DNA of 64,000 bases from an uncultured Bacteroidota bacterium (GCA_903847205.1 CAINDA010000034.1:59620-123619), one strand, 5' to 3'; counted from the first letter of the stretch, positions 54,542 through 62,135 are shown. The notes: generated by a model from the sequence alone, not told the origin. Made by a program: numbers and translations.

Positions 54542-55228
54542 ATGCAAAACAACAAAAACCCATTAATGAATACTGAACGACTAATGGCTTTCTGCGATGG
54601 AGTATTTGCAATCGCTATTACCATTTTGGTATTAGAAATAAAACTCCCAAAACATGAAGATTTAATTCCTCTTCACGGCTTGTATAATTATCTCTGTAAT
54701 ATTTGGCCCAGCTATCTTTCGTATGCTATAAGTTTTTTTATAATAGGTGTTTATTGGAGTAATCATCATTGGCTTTTTACATTTGTTACTAAAACCAATC
54801 ATATAATGAATATGCTGCACATTTGGTTTTTAATGAACATTTCCTTTATGCCTTTTACTACCGCCATCCTTGGTGATTATATTTTAATTGAGGAATACAA
54901 AAATGCGGCTGTTACGGCCTTTTGTATTGCTTACTTACTTCCGGTACCTAGTATATTAATTATCTATTTATATGCTACAAACAATCATAGATTGGTTTTA
55001 AAAAATCTCAATCAGAAATTTATAAACCGCCAGAAATATAAGTTAATTGCCGGGCTTGCTTTCGCAATACTTGCGCTTTGTTTTTCTTTCAATTATCCCA
55101 ATGTATCCTTGAGTATTATTGGCATTGCTTTGATTACTTTCCTGTTGCCTCCTGAAACTCCAGTATATGACAGTATAGAAAATGAACAGGTATTATTAAC
55201 AACGGAAAAGTTTGCAAAAAAACCGTAA
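54542..55228 (+). CDS. TMEM175/DUF1211 family membrane protein
   Basis: A 228-residue integral membrane protein with six predicted helices. It has the family start MAFCDGVFAIAITILVLEIK, with Cys in place of the Ser of the FSD motif of TMEM175 channels, then SYLSYAISFFIIGVYWSNHH and FMPFTTAILGDYI. Bacterial members conduct K+. The FCD variant makes conduction likely but not certain. A close relative follows at 55333, so the two may form a heteromeric channel. Confidence 0.88.
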   Translation: MQNNKNPLMNTERLMAFCDGVFAIAITILVLEIKLPKHEDLIPLHGLYNYLCNIWPSYLSYAISFFIIGVYWSNHHWLFTFVTKTNHIMNMLHIWFLMNISFMPFTTAILGDYILIEEYKNAAVTAFCIAYLLPVPSILIIYLYATNNHRLVLKNLNQKFINRQKYKLIAGLAFAILALCFSFNYPNVSLSIIGIALITFLLPPETPVYDSIENEQVLLTTEKFAKKP

Positions 55229-55332
55229 ATGATACGAAAGAATATTTTAACTATTTATAAAAAATCACAAATTTGTTGAGCTTTTACAGCTAAGTGTAAC
55301 TATATACAAAAAAATAAAGATTAAAATATTAT

Positions 55333-55953
55333 ATGGAAAATCCCAATGCCCGATTAGAAGTATTTTGCGATGGAGTATTTGCTATTGCCATAACGCTGCT
55401 GATTTTAGAAATAAAACTGCCTCATGAAAACTATGAAACTAGTGCTGATTTATGGAAAGCTTTAGCACATTTAGTTCCTTCCGTTTTAGCATTTCTACTA
55501 AGTTTTGCCATTATTTCAATTACGTGGGTAACACATCATAACCTATTTAAATTGCTTGACAAAACCAATCCGAAATTTATGTATCACAATATTTATTTGC
55601 TGTGTACAATTGTTATTTTACCTTTTCCTACTGCTATGCTGGGCGAATACGTTTTTACTGCGCAAGCTGCTCCGGCAGTTGTTTTATATTGCTTTGTAAA
55701 TTTAATTCAAAGTTTATGTTGGATTTTAGTTCAGCGGATAGCCTTGGTAAATGGTTTATGTATAAATAATAATGCTGAGAAAATACTAAGCGGTACTATA
55801 AAAAATGGATGGTATGCAAGCTTTATTTATCTTATTTGTACTATAGCAGCGTTTTGGTTTCCGCTTACTGCGGCCTGCATCATCACTGCCATGTGGATTT
55901 TCTGGTACCTATTAAGCATCAATCTTAAAAATGAAAAGCAGTTAAATAATTGA
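55333..55953 (+). CDS. TMEM175/DUF1211 family membrane protein, second copy
   Basis: A 206-residue relative of the preceding protein: RLEVFCDGVFAIAITLLILE, LLSFAIISITWVTHHNLF and LPFPTAMLGEYVF. It also has FCD rather than FSD. Six helices are predicted. It is similar in length and layout to its neighbour but diverged in sequence, so the duplication is old or the two were acquired together. Location is the inner membrane, and a K+ channel role is inferred from the family. Confidence 0.88.
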   Translation: MENPNARLEVFCDGVFAIAITLLILEIKLPHENYETSADLWKALAHLVPSVLAFLLSFAIISITWVTHHNLFKLLDKTNPKFMYHNIYLLCTIVILPFPTAMLGEYVFTAQAAPAVVLYCFVNLIQSLCWILVQRIALVNGLCINNNAEKILSGTIKNGWYASFIYLICTIAAFWFPLTAACIITAMWIFWYLLSINLKNEKQLNN

Positions 55954-55966
55954 AGCGGCTTATTTT

Positions 55967-55997
55967 CAGCCATTGCAGGTGTTATTTCACCTGCAAA
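55967..55997. repeat. Direct repeat left of the DUF2200 gene
   Basis: CAGCCATTGCAGGTGTTATT, then TCACCTGCAAA. The core TTGCAGGTG/CACCTGCAA is a 9-bp hairpin with loop TTATTT. About 25 of 31 positions match 56641-56671. Confidence 0.7.
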
Positions 55998-56180
55998 TTA
56001 CCGGCATACTTACCACTGCCCGCCCTCAATTTGACTTTGACATAAATTTCAAGGGTTGTGGTTCGATAAAACTTTTGACGGTAGACAGCCCTTCGCTGAC
56101 TTTTAGAAATAAATTATCATGGCAGAAAATCAACTAACACTACTGACAACGATTTCAAAAATAACAATAGAACATACGAT

Positions 56181-56555
56181 ATGAAAACAACTCCCGAACA
56201 CAATGAGCGAATTGCAAAAATGACGTTTGCATCGGTGTATCCTCACTACATCAATAAAGTGCAGAGCAAAGGCAGGACAATAGAAGAGTTACATCAAGTA
56301 ATAGAATGGCTGACAGGTTTTGACGACAAAAAACTTCAACATCTCATTGACGAGAAAGCAACATTTGAAACATTTTTTAAAAAGGCAAAATTGAACCCAA
56401 ACGCTGAACTCATTAAAGGTGTAATCTGTGGGTATAGAATTGAAGAAATTGAAAATGCCCTGACAAAACAAGTCAGGTATTTAGACAAGCTGATAGACGA
56501 ATTGGCAAAAGGCAAAACAATTGAAAAGATTTTAAGAGTTGCTAAAAACGAATGA
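56181..56555 (+). CDS. DUF2200 family protein
   Basis: A 124-residue soluble protein: RIAKMTFASVYPHYINKVQS, IEELHQVIEWLTGFD, LIDEKATFETFFKKAKLNPN and GVICGYRIEEIENAL. These match the DUF2200 family over the whole length. Structure-level relatives are helical; no function is assigned. The gene lies between two copies of a ~31-bp repeat (55967-55997 and 56641-56671), and its flanking DNA is compositionally different (ACCGCACGCTTGTGCAATGC), suggesting a separately acquired cassette. Confidence 0.88.
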   Translation: MKTTPEHNERIAKMTFASVYPHYINKVQSKGRTIEELHQVIEWLTGFDDKKLQHLIDEKATFETFFKKAKLNPNAELIKGVICGYRIEEIENALTKQVRYLDKLIDELAKGKTIEKILRVAKNE

Positions 56556-56640
56556 CAAATAAAACCACAGACAGAAACACCGCTGGTAACCGCACGCTTG
56601 TGCAATGCGGGCTTACGAGGCAAACAAAGAATAAAACTAT

Positions 56641-56671
56641 CGGCCATTTGAGGTGTTATTTCACCTGCGAT
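56641..56671. repeat. Direct repeat right of the DUF2200 gene
   Basis: CGGCCATTTGAGGTGTTATT, then TCACCTGCGAT. It is the same repeat as 55967-55997, with the TTATTT loop kept and part of the stem decayed. Confidence 0.7.
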
Positions 56672-56702
56672 GGTTAAATAAAACAGATTTATTTTTTATA
56701 TA

Positions 56703-56754
56703 AATGCGTCCTGAATAATTATCAGGGCGCATTTGTTTTTACGGGGTATAAATT
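56703..56754 (+). repeat. Hairpin/promoter element copy 7
   Basis: AATGCGTCCTGA and TCAGGGCGCATT form a 12-bp stem with one G-T pair, followed by TGTTTTTACGGGG. The -7-like box is degraded to TATAAATT. This is consistent with arsR having its own promoter further on. Confidence 0.78.
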
Positions 56755-56830
56755 TTATTCGAACCTTCCCAAAAGATATATCACAGCATTATTAATGTAA
56801 ATCAACAAACCAAAATAGTTTGAAAATTTA

Positions 56831-56868
56831 TTTGTACACTTCAAACCATTATCGTAATATTGCAATAT
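56831..56868 (+). promoter_or_regulatory. arsR promoter with overlapping palindromic operator
   Basis: TTTG (56831-56834), a 20-bp spacer and TAATATTG (56855-56862) form a near-consensus promoter. The box overlaps a perfect 12-bp palindrome ATATTGCAATAT (56857-56868), 12 bp before the arsR ATG, a fitting place for autorepression by ArsR. Confidence 0.65.
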
Positions 56869-56880
56869 AATTATAAACAA

Positions 56881-57213
56881 ATGGGAGCTACCAAAACAGA
56901 ACATTTTACAGACAAACAAAATGCCATTGCTACACTTGCAAAGGCATTAGGACATCCCGCAAGGATTGCAATTCTTGAATATTTAATTAAGGCTGATGCC
57001 TGCATCTGCGGCGACATTGTTAATGAACTTCCTTTAGCACAGCCCACAGTATCTCAGCACCTGAAGGAACTTAAAAATGCGGGATTAATAAAAGGCGAGA
57101 TTACCGGTAATGCAATTTGTTACTGCATCGACCAAAAAGCATTGGAAACAATCCAAAATTATTTCACAAACATTACAGCCAAATTAAACAAGAAGAAAAA
57201 TAAATGCTGTTAA
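56881..57213 (+). CDS. arsR: ArsR/SmtB family metalloregulator
   Basis: About 110 residues from the ATG at 56881 ([13 protein letters not shown]). A TTG at 56860 overlaps the promoter box and is unlikely. The winged helix-turn-helix spans about 12-90: [40 protein letters not shown] and [23 protein letters not shown] holds the Cys pair at the alpha-3-type metal site, and the C-terminus ends in CC. It should repress the ars cluster until As(III) binds. It heads arsR-arsM-arsC. Confidence 0.92.
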   Translation: MGATKTEHFTDKQNAIATLAKALGHPARIAILEYLIKADACICGDIVNELPLAQPTVSQHLKELKNAGLIKGEITGNAICYCIDQKALETIQNYFTNITAKLNKKKNKCC

Positions 57214-57268
57214 CAATTAAAAATATTCACGAAACAAGTACTTAAATAATTACTAAAATAAAATTATC

Positions 57269-58108
57269 ATGGACACAGCAAAACTAAAACAAACCGTAAA
57301 AGAGAAATACGGAGAAATTGCTAAACAAAGCAAAAAACAAAATGAATCTTCCTGCTGCGGTGCCGGAAGCTGCTCTACAGTGGATTACGCAGTATTCAGC
57401 GAAAACTATAATCAGCTGGAAGGATATGTACCGGATGCTGATCTCGGCCTTGGCTGCGGATTGCCAACACAATTTGCAAAAATAAAAAAAGGTGATACAG
57501 TAATTGACCTTGGCTCTGGAGCCGGAAACGATTGCTTTGTAGCACAAGCATTGACAGGCGGAAGCGGCAAAGTTATCGGCATTGATATGACAGAAGCCAT
57601 GATTGACAAAGCACGCGCAAACGCAGATAAATTAGGATTCAATAATGTGGAGTTTCGCTTTGGCGATATTGAAAAAATTCCGGTTACAGCCAATCGTGCT
57701 GATGTAGTTGTAAGTAATTGTGTTCTGAATCTTGTGCCAAATAAGCAAAAAGCATTTCAGGAAATATTCAGGATACTTAAACCCAGCGGACATTTCAGTA
57801 TTTCTGATGTGGTACTGGTTGGAAACCTTCCGCAAAATATACTGCAGGCAGGTGAAATGTACGCCGGCTGTGTGAGCGGCGCTATTCAAAAATCGGAATA
57901 CTTACAAATTATTAATCAATCAGGATTTGTAAACTGTACTGTGCAAAAAGAAAAACTCATCACGCTGCCGGATGATATTCTTGCTGATTATCTTACTCCG
58001 CCTCAGATAGAAGAGTTTAAAAACAGCGGAGTTGGAATTTACAGTATAACCGTTTACGCTGAAAAACCAAACAATACTCAATACAAACCCGGAGGCGGCT
58101 GCTGTTAA
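57269..58108 (+). CDS. arsM: Arsenite S-adenosylmethionine methyltransferase ArsM
   Basis: A 279-residue class I methyltransferase. The AdoMet loop is VIDLGSGAGNDCF (78-90). The conserved cysteines for As(III) are present: Cys63 in LGLGCGLP, Cys151 in VVSNCVLNL and Cys201 in YAGCVSGA. An N-terminal CC-x4-C (SSCCGAGSC, 29-35) and a C-terminal GGGCC are also there. It methylates arsenite to mono- and dimethylated arsenicals. The gene starts 55 bp after arsR and is probably co-transcribed. Confidence 0.95.
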   Translation: MDTAKLKQTVKEKYGEIAKQSKKQNESSCCGAGSCSTVDYAVFSENYNQLEGYVPDADLGLGCGLPTQFAKIKKGDTVIDLGSGAGNDCFVAQALTGGSGKVIGIDMTEAMIDKARANADKLGFNNVEFRFGDIEKIPVTANRADVVVSNCVLNLVPNKQKAFQEIFRILKPSGHFSISDVVLVGNLPQNILQAGEMYAGCVSGAIQKSEYLQIINQSGFVNCTVQKEKLITLPDDILADYLTPPQIEEFKNSGVGIYSITVYAEKPNNTQYKPGGGCC

Positions 58109-58112
58109 TTGT

Positions 58113-58238
58113 ATGAAGGCGTATTTAATTAAATACAAGAAGCCAATTGAAATAACTGTTTCCATTACAGTGCTGCAAATCATTTTCGGGTTTGACCCAA
58201 AGTTTTGCTTCATTAATTTAGTTTGGTCAGCCGTTTAA
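58113..58238 (+). CDS. Possible 41-residue small membrane peptide
   Basis: An ATG-initiated frame between arsM and arsC encodes MKAYLIKYKKPIEITVSI and then a hydrophobic stretch (TVLQIIFGFDPKFCFINLVW). It starts 4 bp after the arsM stop and ends 12 bp before the arsC ATG, so the spacing fits an operon gene. It could be a real single-helix peptide or the remnant of a lost gene such as a permease. No homologue is known to me. Confidence 0.4.
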   Translation: MKAYLIKYKKPIEITVSITVLQIIFGFDPKFCFINLVWSAV

Positions 58239-58250
58239 ACAAGCCTATCA

Positions 58251-58673
58251 ATGACAAAAATTTTATTTCTCTGTATTCATAACTCCGCACGAAGCCAAAT
58301 GGCAGAGGCGTATTTAACAAAGTTTGGCGGCAGCAAATTCTTTGCAGAAAGTGCAGGACTTGAAGCAGGCACTCTCAATCCGCTTGCTGTTGAAGTTATG
58401 AAAGAAGACGGCATAGATATTTCGCAGAACAGAACAAACGATGTGTTTGATTTTTTCAAAGAAGGCAGATTCTATGATTATGTGGTTACTGTTTGCGATG
58501 CAGGTAATTCAGCGAAGTGCCCAATATTTCCAGGTGTACACAAAAAAATCAATTGGAATTTTGACGACCCTTCACAGTTTGCAGGAACGCAGGAAGAAAA
58601 ATTATCCGCTGCAAGAGTTGTTCGGGACAAAATAAAAGAAGCGGTTATCGCTTTAATAAAAGAGGCGGGCTAA
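58251..58673 (+). CDS. arsC: Arsenate reductase ArsC, thioredoxin-coupled
   Basis: A 140-residue low-molecular-weight-phosphatase-type ArsC. The P-loop is CIHNSARSQ with nucleophile Cys8, and the redox relay cysteines are Cys82 and Cys90 in VTVCDAGNSAKCP, as in the Cys10/82/89 enzyme of Staphylococcus. NWNFDDPSQF is the usual Asp loop. It reduces As(V) to As(III), which ArsM would then methylate. Confidence 0.95.
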   Translation: MTKILFLCIHNSARSQMAEAYLTKFGGSKFFAESAGLEAGTLNPLAVEVMKEDGIDISQNRTNDVFDFFKEGRFYDYVVTVCDAGNSAKCPIFPGVHKKINWNFDDPSQFAGTQEEKLSAARVVRDKIKEAVIALIKEAG

Positions 58674-58802
58674 AAAATAAGCTTGCAAACCATCACAGTT
58701 GAAAGGATTTGCAATCCCAATCATAGAGTATAGGAGATTTAAAATATCATTTTACCTGATGAATATGCATAAAGGCTTTAAACAATAATTTTAAAAAATA
58801 AA

Positions 58803-59333
58803 ATGAATAAACTAAAATCAATTTGGACATCAATCACAGGAAGTTTGAGTTCAATAGTGCCGTTATTTTTTGCCTGCTGCAAAAGCGGAGCCTGTATAGG
58901 CGTATGTGCTAGTCCTGTGGCTTCGTTGTTTGGAATTTCAACAGCAGGGTTGGCAAATTCGCCTATTCTCAATGCCATTGTACCAATTCTAATTGCCCTT
59001 AGTGCAGTATCATTTACCATTTCGTATTATTCTCTATATGTTTTGCCCAAATTTAATAATTGTAATACCGATTGCAATTGCGATACAAATCAAAAAAGTA
59101 ATAGAAAAGAAAAAGTATCGAAAGCTATTTTTTGGATAGGTTTGATAGCAAGTATTTTCTTCTTTACCTATTTTGAAGTTCAAAAATATAATGCAGATAA
59201 TTCATCTGCAGTAATTCAAAAAACCGAATGTTGTTCTGAACCAGTAAACGACAGCTTAAACATTCAAAGTGCAGCAGACACTTCAGACATAAAAGAAAAA
59301 CCCTGCTGTACCGGAACTAAAAAATGCGAATAA
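58803..59333 (+). CDS. MerT-like three-helix cysteine-rich membrane protein of the ars cluster
   Basis: A 176-residue protein with three helices: about 13-45 (with a CC pair at 25-26 and further Cys 31 and 35 in FFACCKSGACIGVC), 52-82 and 106-126. A loop between helices 2 and 3 has Cys 87, 91 and 93 (NNCNTDCNCD). This matches the layout of the mercuric transporter MerT, which has CC in helix 1 and two Cys in the cytosolic loop. The C-terminal tail adds CC at 143-144 and 168-169 plus Cys175. It follows arsC by 129 bp. The cluster has no Acr3 or ArsB, so this protein may move arsenic or methylarsenicals, which is inference. Confidence 0.78.
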   Translation: MNKLKSIWTSITGSLSSIVPLFFACCKSGACIGVCASPVASLFGISTAGLANSPILNAIVPILIALSAVSFTISYYSLYVLPKFNNCNTDCNCDTNQKSNRKEKVSKAIFWIGLIASIFFFTYFEVQKYNADNSSAVIQKTECCSEPVNDSLNIQSAADTSDIKEKPCCTGTKKCE

Positions 59334-59340
59334 ATATTTC

Positions 59341-59402
59341 TTTAAAATAACTGTATCATAGCTGAGATAACCTTACTAGCAATATCTTGATTTATAACAA
59401 AT
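59341..59402 (+). repeat. 60-bp direct repeat, left copy (repeat family 3)
   Basis: TTTAAAATAACTGTATCATA and the following ~40 bp to ATCTTGATTTATAACAAATG recur at 60778-60840. Here it runs straight into hairpin element copy 8. Confidence 0.78.
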
Positions 59403-59452
59403 GCGCCCTGATTTAATTATCAAGGCGCATTTGTTTTTGCGGGGTATATTTG
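59400..59452 (+). repeat. Hairpin/promoter element copy 8
   Basis: AATGCGCCCTGAT, TTAATT, ATCAAGGCGCATT (one mismatch in the 13-bp stem), then TGTTTTTGCGGGG and TATATTTG (59445-59452). It follows the ars cluster. The rest of the gap to 59618 is AT-rich and has only a further TAAATTTG box at 59577-59584. Confidence 0.82.
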
Positions 59453-59617
59453 AAGGATGAAATAATAAAATCAATTATGAAAAAAGTATATACATTATTT
59501 AGTTTATTAATTGTATTATAACTTCTATTCAAAAAAAGTATCATAAAAAAGCGGATTTATTATAACATTTAATTGATAAATTTGCCAAATTGCATTTTAA
59601 ACTAAAACGATAAAGAA

Positions 59618-60598
59618 ATGAAAAACATATTCCTAACAATCTTAATTGCCGGCATCTTGTTTATCTTCAGTTTGCCCTCTTTCAGTGAATCCATTCCACC
59701 GTATTCCATTTCCAAATCCAACCCTGATAAAACGCTTAAAAAAACAGAAGCTGTTTTTGTGTTTAACTTTTCTGCCAGTAATAGTAATCCTGTAAAACAA
59801 GATATTAAGTTGTCTTACAATGGGATAAACAAAACAGTAAATCCAGACGTGAATGGAAATACAATTCTAAAGGTCGAACCCGGTAAATACCTCTTTCGCT
59901 TCTTTTATAATACAGACTTCTTCGAAATAACAACTGATTCAATAGAAATAAAACCGGCATACAACACTGAAATCAAAGTCTATTTTAAATCGGCGAACTT
60001 TCCAGTCGGAGAAGAGAAGCCTGTTATTTATGTTTACCCTGAAAAAACCAAACAAGTTAGCATTACCCTTGATTTGAAAGGCAGCCTTGGATTCACTTAC
60101 CCAAAATACAATAAGGGTTGGAATTTTATTGCGGATTCAGATGGAACTATTCATATAAATAATAAAAAATATAATTACTTATTTTGGGAGGGAACTTCTG
60201 ACATATTAACGGAGAAAATAAATTGGAATGAAGGGTTTATTGTGAATCAAAACAATTTGGTAAATTTCTTCGAGGAAAAACTTTCAAAGATGGGTTTAAA
60301 GTCAAACGAGATTCAGGATTTTATCACATACTGGTATCCTAAAATGCTCATAAATGAGAACAATTATATACATTTTATTTTTAATGAAGCATTCAATGAA
60401 TATGCAAAACTAACTGTTTCCCCCAAACCTGATAAAATGTTTAGAGTATTTATGATTTGGTCGAAAGTAGAACAGCAAGAAAAGCCTGAAGTAATTGAAC
60501 AAACAATTCAGTCATTCACTCGATCAGGTTTTTCCATTGTTGAATGGGGTGGTGCACAGACAACAAAATTTGAAAAGAGCACTGTGTCTTCACGATAA
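59618..60598 (+). CDS. Conserved secreted protein with PVIYVYPEKT / YLFWEG / VEWGG motifs
   Basis: A 326-residue protein with signal peptide (about 1-24). After an Ig-like part (about 45-125) comes a conserved domain: EKPVIYVYPEKTKQVSITLD, YPKYNKGWNFIADSDGTIH, YNYLFWEG, FITYWYPKM, FRVFMIWS and SIVEWGGAQ. I recognise this combination as a recurrent uncharacterised family but know no name or activity. It is bracketed by repeat family 3 (59341-59402 and 60778-60840). A TAAATTTG promoter box lies 33 bp upstream of the ATG. Confidence 0.78.
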   Translation: MKNIFLTILIAGILFIFSLPSFSESIPPYSISKSNPDKTLKKTEAVFVFNFSASNSNPVKQDIKLSYNGINKTVNPDVNGNTILKVEPGKYLFRFFYNTDFFEITTDSIEIKPAYNTEIKVYFKSANFPVGEEKPVIYVYPEKTKQVSITLDLKGSLGFTYPKYNKGWNFIADSDGTIHINNKKYNYLFWEGTSDILTEKINWNEGFIVNQNNLVNFFEEKLSKMGLKSNEIQDFITYWYPKMLINENNYIHFIFNEAFNEYAKLTVSPKPDKMFRVFMIWSKVEQQEKPEVIEQTIQSFTRSGFSIVEWGGAQTTKFEKSTVSSR

Positions 60599-60777
60599 TT
60601 AGACATTTCAGCCCTCGCAAATGTTTTTGTTTCAGCAAATCGCAGGATATCTCAAATATCAATTTTAAGCATCACATTATTTCCAAGAAATGGCCGTAAG
60701 ATATATCATTCAACACATGAATCGCATTGCACTTGAAAATGTATCATAAAAACAGCTGATTTATACCATTTACAATA
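60599..60777. other. Intergenic region, no gene seen
   Basis: AT-rich sequence between the conserved secreted protein and repeat family 3. GTATCATAAAAA and GATTTAT words near 60745-60765 echo 59537-59560, so the right-hand repeated segment may be longer than the 60 bp called. Confidence 0.5.
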
Positions 60778-60840
60778 TTTAAAATAACTGTATCAAAGCT
60801 GACAGTAACTTACCGGATATATCTTGATTTATAACAAATG
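60778..60840 (+). repeat. 60-bp direct repeat, right copy (repeat family 3)
   Basis: TTTAAAATAACTGTATCAAA to ATCTTGATTTATAACAAATG, matching 59341-59402 with about ten differences or small indels. The hairpin element that follows the left copy is absent here. Confidence 0.78.
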
Positions 60841-60915
60841 TGTAAGAAAAAATACATAAAAGAGAAAAATCACTTCCTTACTTTTTAATATATTTACATT
60901 AAAAATTTAAGCAGA

Positions 60916-61395
60916 ATGGACACAACTTTACGTGAATTAACTCAAGAGGAACTCGACACAATTCAATTAGATACAGACCTTGCTTATTCCATCTGCAAAA
61001 AGTATGTCCTGGAATTTGAAGGAACATTCACATCAAAAATACTTTCAAAAACTTTTATTTTATGGTTAGAAGATAAAAGCGAAATTATTGAAAAGGACTA
61101 TGATTCAAATTTTAACTCCAGCAATCTTAAAAAGCCAACTGCTACAATGATAAAATATGCATTAGGCAGCGCATTTGGTGAAGTGTTAAATACAATAACC
61201 GGATCAGACTGGATGCATGTTACCGATCAGTATGGAAAAGAAATTTGTATACACCATAAAAGTGCAAACTATACTTCATTCCCATATTCTTCAGTTGAAA
61301 AACGCATTAAATCTAGAGAAGCTCTTTTTTTCGAATCAATTGAAAATCTAATGAAAGAAGAATGTTTAAGGCGATCATTAAAAAGCAAAACATAG
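60916..61395 (+). CDS. DUF3806-like protein
   Basis: A 159-residue soluble protein. ALGSAFGEVLNTITGSDWMH, then VTDQYGKEICIHHK and FPYSSVEKRIKSREALFFES resemble DUF3806, whose members combine a GxxxGE helix with W-x-x-VTDxYG. The assignment is from memory. The next gene has a DUF3805-like sequence, and in some Bacteroides proteins these two domains occur together, as I recall. Function unknown; immunity-type roles are possible for such families but unproven. Confidence 0.7.
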   Translation: MDTTLRELTQEELDTIQLDTDLAYSICKKYVLEFEGTFTSKILSKTFILWLEDKSEIIEKDYDSNFNSSNLKKPTATMIKYALGSAFGEVLNTITGSDWMHVTDQYGKEICIHHKSANYTSFPYSSVEKRIKSREALFFESIENLMKEECLRRSLKSKT

Positions 61396-61525
61396 GTTAT
61401 ATAATATTCTAAAACAATATTCAACATCTCTTTAAAGAGTTCTAGTGGAAAACAAAATGTATTCTCACATATAATACTTTCACCAAGTACCTGAACCATT
61501 TCGGTATTCAAAAAGGAAAAATAAA

Positions 61526-61975
61526 ATGGAAAACTACATTAAATATGAAATCCCTTCTTTCAAAATTCAATTTGAATACCCCGAATGGTGGGACGAGAAA
61601 ATTGAATACGATAACACCTATTTATTTTGGGACGAGTTCACAGGTTCATTTCGAATTACACCAAATAAATTTGATTCACAAAATTTTTCAATAGATCAAT
61701 TTCTACAAAATAAATTTAATGAATATATTGAAAGCAGCCCAACATGGAGAATATATAATAAAAGAAAGTATCTGTATTTCGAAAACATTTCAAAAAAAGA
61801 CAATGGCCTGACAAAATTGCATTTTTATATTTCTGGTTATGAGAATATTTTAATTACATGTTCATTTGCTTACGACAAAGAATTATTGGAAGACGAGAAC
61901 TCAAATGATGAAGTAGCAGGAGCACTTGAGGAGGTTGACAATATACTGAACAGCCTGCGAATTGAGCATCCTTAA
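61526..61975 (+). CDS. DUF3805-like protein
   Basis: A 149-residue acidic soluble protein: YEIPSFKIQFEYPEWWDEKI, YLFWDEFTGSFRITPNKFDS and a C-terminal amphipathic helix (EVAGALEEVDNILNSL). Resemblance to the DUF3805 N-terminal domain is tentative. It is 130 bp after the DUF3806-like gene and on the same strand, so the pair may be split halves of a two-domain protein. Confidence 0.68.
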   Translation: MENYIKYEIPSFKIQFEYPEWWDEKIEYDNTYLFWDEFTGSFRITPNKFDSQNFSIDQFLQNKFNEYIESSPTWRIYNKRKYLYFENISKKDNGLTKLHFYISGYENILITCSFAYDKELLEDENSNDEVAGALEEVDNILNSLRIEHP

Positions 61976-62135
61976 GTGTTGTTATTTGCCGGGCACTCCT
62001 ATCATCGACAATTATAATTTTTGCAAATCGAATTTTTCATTTTTTATACACTATCTTTCGACCATCGTGTTTTTAGAACTCTGTATTATGACCATTACAC
62101 GCCTTTACAGAACAAGGTTTAGAAAATATAATACA

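Noticed and set aside
45785..59452. Integron attC sites and cassette array
   Set aside because: The repeated hairpins have no RYYYAAC/GTTRRRY ends or characteristic bulges, have a terminator T-run, several segments hold more than one gene, and no integron integrase is in the window. Kept as a separate unexplained element instead.
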